A DNA stretch of 64,000 bases. It comes from Leuctra nigra (lineage: Eukaryota > Arthropoda > Insecta > Plecoptera > Leuctridae). The notes under the pieces were generated by a model. That model did no database searches. It worked only from the letters and a program-made list of their open reading frames with translations, and was not told where the DNA came from. The DNA lies in NCBI GenBank assembly GCA_934045905.1, contig OW203768.1, positions 28,983,060 to 29,047,059 on the forward strand, read 5' to 3'. A program made the translations under genes and the position numbers. This document shows positions 58,301 to 64,000 of the stretch, piece after piece. Positions within the stretch are counted from its first letter, which is position 1; every line of letters begins with the position of its first letter.

Positions 58301-61300
58301 ACGTAAACAATCGCAACAGCGGAAGAGGACACACACAAACATCCTACGCAATCGATGACCGTTTTTTCTTGTCTCCCAGCTCAATAAACGAACGAAACAA
58401 ACAATTACTCTTCTTTTCTCTTTATCACAGCGCAATAAACGAGCGTAACGCAACAATGAGTAACTAGAAAAGCCAGCCAATTGTTTTACAGGCAGTTGAT
58501 TTGAACACACAAACAGCCTGCGGAAACAATGATTGTCCTTTCTTCTTGTTTTTCACATCGCAATAAACGAACGAAACAAACAATTACTCGTCTTTTCTCT
58601 TTATCACAGCGCAATAAACAAACGCAACAAACAACGACTGTCTTTATTATTGTTTTTCAAACCGCAATAAACGAACGTATCGCAACAATAGGTAACGACA
58701 AAAGTCAGCAGTTGATTATCAACACACGAACAGCCTGCGCACAATTACTAGGTACTTTTCTTCACGGTTATCACACTCGGACAAATTAATAATTGCAACA
58801 CGTGGTGTACACGTAACTCGTAAGAATGATGGCGAAGTATTTCAAGGGCCGTCCCACTCACGTTTTATTGATCTGTGTTATCAAATGCATCAGCAAACCA
58901 AAGAAACGATAGAGGGTCGGCCCCCTAAAGGGCCACTGTCTGTAAATGAAAACATCTGATTAATTTGTCAAAATAAATGTGTCACTGATAACCTATGCAT
59001 TTCTAATATATATACCTAATAATTATGGATAATATTTTAATATTTGCAACAAAGTATGAAGTAAACCATAATATACTTTAAAGACAATTTAATTACAATA
59101 CCTTGATGAGGTTTACATACTCAATTGATTAATATTATGTTAACATATTTCACTTAAAAAATAATAAAAATGATTTAAACAAAAAAGTAATCTAACTAGT
59201 ATCTACATTTTTTTTTGTTTTTTTGTTATTTGGTTATGAATTTAAACACACCCTCAAAGATTTACGTACCACCCTCTCATTGCATCACCTGTCACAAGAC
59301 CACGTCCGGACATTGACGAGTAATGCGGCTTATTAGGTCTCGTTGCACAGACAACACTTTGAAAGATAGCAAGTCAAGTCGCCCTAACACTAAGATGAAT
59401 CACTACCTACTACACCCACTCGCCACCCTCTCATTGCATCACCTGTCACAAGACCACGTCCGGACATTGACGAGTAATGCGGCTTATTAGGTCTCGTTGC
59501 ACAGACAACACTTTGAAAGATAGCAAGTCAAGTCGCCCTAACAATAAGATGAATCACTACCTACTACACCCACTCGCCACCCTCTCATTGCATCACCTGT
59601 CACAAGACCACGTCCGGACATTGACGAGTAATGCGGCTTATTAGGTCTCGTTGCACAGACAACACTTTGAAAGAGTGTGACCCTAGCATGAAAACTTAAA
59701 ATATGTATTCGGAGGCTGTAGCTTTGAATATGTTTAAATATAACATTATTTCATGTTTATAATGTGAATGTTCAATAATTTTATTTTATAATATAATTAT
59801 TATACATTAATATAATACAATATTATATTTAATGATTATTCTAGGCTTAGAGAAACCTTACTGATGTCGTAAAATACGTAGCTTTTGAGTTCTGGGATTA
59901 GCTTTTTCTGCTACCACATTTTCTGCTGCTTTGGCTGCATTTTTTTTTGGTCTACGCAATTCTTGCGACATCCATTTCACTTCTTTGTGAATCTTCACTA
60001 CAATAAGATGCCTGAGCGCAAACTTACGATGATCGACACAAACGTCATTGAACCAGTTTGGAAACTTATTGTTGATATCATTTGTCGCCTTTTCGATAAG
60101 AATCCGACTCACCCCTCTGAGATGGATTACATTTCGAAAATTAGCAACAAACGATTTCAGCGCCAGAAGAGTGACGTCAAACATAAGTTGGGTGGGTACT
60201 TTGAGGCCCCCGAAGACGTCGCCTGCCTTGTTTCGATAGGCCCTGTTCTTTATCAAAGCCTCTGTTGGATTTTCCATTATCTTTTTTGGATCACACATTG
60301 CATTACAACATAACTCGCACTTGAACTCCTCTTGAACTGCTCTAGCGATGTAGCCAGCATAATGTGTCACAGCACATAATTCTAGCGTCGTTTTTTCACG
60401 ACCTGTCACTCTTGCACTGTCAAGGTCTGTCTCGAATGTCGCTAGGGGATCATCAACAATCTCATCTGCCTCAGATTCATCAACCAAAGTTTCCTCCAAC
60501 TCTTTGAGAGCTAACTCAAAGTCTCTCTCGACTGCATCTGCAGCATCCATTGCCGCTGCCTCCTCATCTGCATTGTCATCCCAGTTGACAGGGGTGGGAG
60601 CTACACGATCTGAAACATCGCTCTCGACTTGGCTCTCGACTGCAACTGCAGCAACCTCCTCCCTTGCCTCCTCCCCCTCTCGTGACTCGACGCTCGGCTC
60701 ATAACACAGAAAGTTGACGGCGTCATCAGCCTGGCAATTAGCCTTATCAGAAGACGCCATCAAGGACACGGTGATTGTGTGTTGCATGTTTCGCCTGATG
60801 CGTTGTGCCGATGGATTTCGATCATAACCTCCCCGGCTTCTCCATACAGAGAACAAGTTTTCAATCGGATCTTGATTGAGTCGCGAGGTCAAAAGAAACG
60901 AGGAACCCTCTGCTTGCAAATCTAACCACAAATCGTATATACCCATAATTGTCATTTTCAAACCTAAAAAACAAGGAGGAATTTTTTTCTCTTTGGTCGA
61001 TCGGGTTTGAACCACCCACGTGTCAATCCATGTCGCCGCCTCCAGCAGGGTCTGCCGAACTATCGCGTTTTTCTGCGCTATTGCGCATGCATTAGGATTT
61101 TTCGAGTTTAGAACTGAGCTATTTAAAGCATCGAATAAGTTGTTGAGTTTGCGAAGGAAGTTCGCTGTGAAGACGGCTGTGGGACTTTTTAACTGGCCGG
61201 TCCCCACGCATGTCAAAATTAACGCGGAAACTTCAAACGAAAATATTTGGGTCGCGAGTTTCACACTCATTTTATCGAAAGGACCGGGTTCGAGGTGTCG

Positions 61301-63094
61301 CCTCGAGAGTTTACATGCGGCCCTAGCAAGATTTGATGCACAATCAAGACGATAAGCGGCGTAGATGTCACGCCAAGAAACCTGACCTCCCTCAACGAAG
61401 AAATCCTTAGTAATGAGATTATTACGAATGCTCTTGAAAAGATGCGGCACATCAAAAAGCATGTAAAATAAAACATAAAAAACAGACAATAGTTGCAATA
61501 GTCTTATTTAAATAAGAAAAAATTAAAAATTAAATGGGTGGTTCAAATTAATCAGATGTTTTCATTTACAGACAGTGGCCCTTTAGGGGGCCGACCCTCT
61601 ATCGTTTCTTTGGTTTGCTGATGCATTTGATAACACAGATCAATAAAACGTGAGTGGGACGGCCCTTGAAATACTTCGCCATCATTCTTACGAGTTACGT
61701 GTACACCACGTGTTGCAATTATTAATTTGTCCGAGTGTGATAACCGTGAAGAAAAGTACCTAGTAATTGTGCGCAGGCTGTTCGTGTGTTGATAATCAAC
61801 TGCTGACTTTTGTCGTTACCTATTGTTGCGATACGTTCGTTTATTGCGGTTTGAAAAACAATAATAAAGACAGTCGTTGTTTGTTGCGTTTGTTTATTGC
61901 GCTGTGATAAAGAGAAAAGACGAGTAATTGTTTGTTTCGTTCGTTTATTGCGATGTGAAAAACAAGAAGAAAGGACAATCATTGTTTCCGCAGGCTGTTT
62001 GTGTGTTCAAATCAACTGCCTGTAAAACAATTGGCTGGCTTTTCTAGTTACTCATTGTTGCGTTACGCTCGTTTATTGCGCTGTGATAAAGAGAAAAGAA
62101 GAGTAATTGTTTGTTTCGTTCGTTTATTGAGCTGGGAGACAAGAAAAAACGGTCATCGATTGCGTAGGATGTTTGTGTGTGTCCTCTTCCGCTGTTGCGA
62201 TTGTTTACGTAAAATGCGTGTTACATCTTTCAATCCAATGCAAAATTGACATCAGTTCAGAATATTCATTTGGGAAATATTTGCGAGTGTGGGGCAGCGC
62301 AGGTAAACGACTCGGCGCCGCACTGGCTGAGATTGAGAGATAAGATAGCCCGGAAATAGTCATTAGTAGCGGATGAGGGTAGCGGCGTGGGCTGCGAGGG
62401 AATAGCCTGAGGGCTTCGGAAGGGTGGATACAGTGAGACCCGGCTGTCGCCTGCAAGTAGTGTTTACCACGGTCGCTTGGCGCGCTGATAACTGAACACC
62501 TTTACCGACCATGGCGATGCTAGCGATCCCAAGTAGTCGTGGTAGGAACTAATTTTCCTGTCTCGTGACCGCTTTACCACGTAACCCCTCTAGCTAGGGG
62601 TCTATACTCAAGGCATTTACTGATTAAATGTTTACTTACGTAACTCAGTCATACCTAATTGATTTTTTAACATTTAACTTAAGCATTGGTGGCCCTTAAA
62701 AGGGGCGTGGCATGACGTTTTGAAGGCTTGTAAGTTGCCTTTTTCAGTTGCTGCCCAGAGAAAAAGGCAGTACAACTTTACAAGCCTTCGAGTCTTACCA
62801 CGTCCTCTCAGCTCAACTAAACAAAACTGGCAGGAATGAACAAGTCTCCAGAATTTTAGTCTCACCTCATCCCGAGAGATCAACTCATTGCTGAACGTGA
62901 GTCCAGGCATGAGTCCTCGCTTCTTCAGCCAGAAGATGGCGGCAAAGCTTCCCGAGAAGAAGATGCCTTCGACGGCAGCGAACGCGATGATGCGCTCACC
63001 GAACGAGGCAGACTCGTGAGCGATCCACTTCAGAGCCCAGTCGGCCTTCTTCTTGACGCATGGCATCGTTTCCATGGCGTTGAACAGGAACTCC
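55396..63094 (-). CDS. RRM2: Ribonucleotide reductase small subunit R2, last three exons (5' part beyond the window)
   Basis: Exons 63094-62866, 57451-57233 and 55548-55396 (TAA), all GT-AG with consistent phases. The first encodes [19 protein letters not shown]... and [20 protein letters not shown], ending ISRDE; the second begins [15 protein letters not shown] and ends LGCPK; the third encodes [12 protein letters not shown]... and ends FTLEADF. These follow the animal R2 C-terminal half closely. Known R2 iron ligands are seen as the Glu of VEG, the Glu of DE and the His of GLH; the last two sit on either side of the intron. The terminal FTLEADF is the peptide that docks on the large subunit. 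R2 makes the tyrosyl radical for deoxynucleotide synthesis in the cytosol. The N-terminal exons, including the radical tyrosine, lie beyond 64000. The penultimate intron (57452-62865) carries a P-like transposon. Confidence 0.95.
56226..56760 (+). pseudogene. Non-LTR retrotransposon ORF2 C-terminal remnant
   Basis: The frame from 56226 runs through an in-frame TGA (after KMKKQKY) into [33 protein letters not shown] and a Glu-rich tail, ending at 56681. The R-L-R-W-x-G-H-x-x-R-M and G-R-P-x-x-W-x-D motifs are typical of the ORF2 C-terminus of LINE-type elements. An ATT-rich end at about 56755 looks like a 3' terminus. It lies in the last RRM2 intron, antisense to the gene, and is dead. Confidence 0.8.
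57898..58967 (+). repeat. Left 1,070-bp inverted repeat of the P-like element
   Basis: Pairs with 61544-62613 as an inverted repeat; similarity stops sharply at gattaatttg. Within the arm, the motif caataaacgaacg recurs near 58380, 58440, 58560, 58610 and 58665, forming a loose internal subrepeat between gcaacaat/tttatcacagcg stretches. Small ORFs here are duplicated in the other arm and are not genes. Confidence 0.9.
59269..59675 (+). repeat. 154-bp tandem repeat inside the P-like element (about 2.6 copies)
   Basis: Copies start at ccaccctctcattgc at 59269, 59423 and 59577, exactly 154 bp apart; the third stops after actttgaaaga. Copies appear almost identical. The unit carries tcacctgtcacaagaccacg and tccggacattgacgag. 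It lies downstream of the transposase frame. Function unknown; subterminal transposase-binding arrays are one possibility. Confidence 0.9.
59858..61498 (-). pseudogene. P-element/THAP9-like transposase, N-terminally truncated
   Basis: An open frame of about 546 codons; the first ATG in frame is at 61462. [13 protein letters not shown] near the start matches the second catalytic-Asp region of P-family transposases, and [18 protein letters not shown] (Glu near residue 213) matches the final catalytic-Glu region. An acidic stretch follows at about 270-350, then [10 protein letters not shown] and a cysteine cluster CELCCNAMC. The THAP DNA-binding domain, coiled coil and first catalytic Asp are absent; only 46 bp separate the frame from the right inverted repeat. 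It is probably inactive alone, although an unrecognised upstream exon cannot be excluded. Confidence 0.8.
61544..62613 (-). repeat. Right 1,070-bp inverted repeat of the P-like element
   Basis: Reverse complement of 57898-58967 with no length difference. It begins 46 bases upstream of the transposase reading frame, where the missing transposase 5' half would be expected. Confidence 0.9.
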
Positions 63095-63856
63095 CTGGAA
63101 CATATGTTCATGTTTTCATAAGTATTACTCATAGGTAGAGTTAGGTAAATATCCTGCTTTGAAGTACTGCACAGCTGGATTTAATTTACAGACAAACAAT
63201 TTACAGCTTGATGAAATTCGCATTAGACTCAATACCTATTTCAGTCAATCGATACTCCCATAAAGTTTGTTCTGAAGGGTTGCACTTGCCACCAACTGTC
63301 AATGGGGGTCTGGGAGAGGGACCCCCCAGCAACACACGGCCCGGACCCACGTAGGCCCAGAAAAATTTGAACGTCAAGAATGAATTAGAGCTATGAGTTT
63401 TGGACTTCACATTTTTAGCTATTTTGATCACCTAAAACTCTAGGCTATTATGGAAATTTAGTTTAGAAGTACCTATCTCCATACTTTTTCTCAAATATTT
63501 AAATTAATTATCTTATTCCTAAGTATTCTGGCAACATTGTTCAAACGGTACATGGCGGCAGGTGGGAGATGTTAAAATTACCGTGAAATAAAATATTCTC
63601 TCAAAAGCTCCCTTTTGAAGCTCAAAATTCAGAATTCTGGAACTATTGCTGTCCCAGAATTATTGCAAATTCCGGGAATCCCAAAATATCCTAGAAAATC
63701 AGGGCCGGGTGGCAGCCCAAGTTCTGATCCGGTCGGTTAAATTAAGAAGGAAATGTTCCAATCATCAAATTGATATTTGACCAGTCTTCCTTCCTACCAA
63801 TTCCAAGACATTGCATTGTAATGCATTTGCTAATTGCTGTACCTATCTAAATTATG

Positions 63857-64000
63857 GTTATTCACCACAACACACTACTGAGAAAGCTAGAGAGATACGG
63901 CATAAGAGGCATAGCTCATAAACTTCTTGAATCTTATCTATCAAACAGAATCCAATATGTCGAAATAACTGCAAATGACGCACACAATAAAGAATCAAAA
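63857..64000 (+). pseudogene. Non-LTR retrotransposon reverse transcriptase fragment, cut by the window edge
   Basis: The frame reads VIHHNTLLRKLERYGIRG then HKLLESYLSNRIQYV, the RT region after motif A in Jockey/CR1-type elements (compare D-x-V-x-H-x-x-LL-x-KL...YGI-x-G). A stop lies just upstream, so motif A (AFD) is not attached. It is on the plus strand within an RRM2 intron, opposite to the gene, and may continue past 64000. Confidence 0.7.

Larger units (their letters stand above)
57898..62613 (-). mobile_element. P-element-like DNA transposon with 1,070-bp inverted repeats
   Basis: The element is 4,716 bp, bounded by ccttgagtat... and its complement, and flanked by 7-bp direct repeats catttac (57891-57897 and 62614-62620). 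P elements usually give 8 bp; the eighth base here differs. The arms 57898-58967 and 61544-62613 are the same length and look near-identical, with the three ORFs in each arm reading the same. Between them are a 154-bp tandem repeat and a minus-strand transposase ORF that lacks its N-terminal half. It sits inside the RRM2 penultimate intron, making up 4.7 of its 5.4 kb. The close arm identity suggests recent insertion or gene conversion. Confidence 0.9.

Noticed and set aside
58055..58789. Three small ORFs (also at 61722-62456)
   Set aside because: They are duplicated only because they lie in the inverted repeats of the P-like element; no coding signature.
59269..59675. CRISPR-like array
   Set aside because: Units are contiguous 154-bp tandem copies without unique spacers, in animal DNA.
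60504..60704. Ser/Ala-rich plus-strand ORF
   Set aside because: Antisense of the acidic stretch of the transposase.

Overview
This is AT-rich nuclear DNA from an animal, most likely an arthropod and probably an insect; a sap-feeding hemipteran is only a low-confidence guess. The evidence is GT-AG introns, animal gene families (PMP34, RRM2, RASD), tRNA-derived SINEs, CR1/Jockey-like retrotransposon pieces, hAT and P-like DNA transposons, and dense foldback MITEs. No prokaryotic gene organisation is present. Only four host genes could be supported.

Layout: (1) 1-15.3 kb is a repeat field: TA-flanked MITEs, hAT MITEs with 8-bp target duplications, a SINE, a CR1-like reverse transcriptase fragment, and one copy of a repeat carrying ETS/CRE-like motifs. 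(2) 15.3-19.95 kb, minus strand, is a large, nearly intronless gene: a possible PD-(D/E)XK (Cap4/Mrr-like) N-terminal segment, a central NACHT-type STAND NTPase and C-terminal ankyrin repeats. Its frame is broken at a nine-G tract. This domain order resembles prokaryotic anti-phage STAND effectors and is the most interesting coding feature. (3) 20-26.6 kb is repeats. (4) 26.9-30.3 kb, plus strand, holds the last two exons of a RASD1/Rhes-type Ras GTPase ending in the CaaX box CVIQ; its penultimate-exon acceptor lies in a tandem array of acceptor copies. (5) 30.3-43.5 kb is gene-poor with many foldback elements. (6) 43.5-54.7 kb, minus strand, is a complete eight-exon PMP34/SLC25A17 peroxisomal carrier gene (318 codons plus stop, all junction phases consistent). 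(7) 55.4 kb to beyond the right edge, minus strand, are the last three exons of the ribonucleotide reductase small subunit (RRM2). Its penultimate intron carries a 4,716-bp P-element-like transposon with 1,070-bp inverted repeats.

RRM2 and PMP34 lie head-to-tail about 0.7 kb apart. The other two genes show no functional link to them. Nested insertions are common, so relative ages can be read directly from the sequence. All identifications come from reading the sequence; no database search was run.
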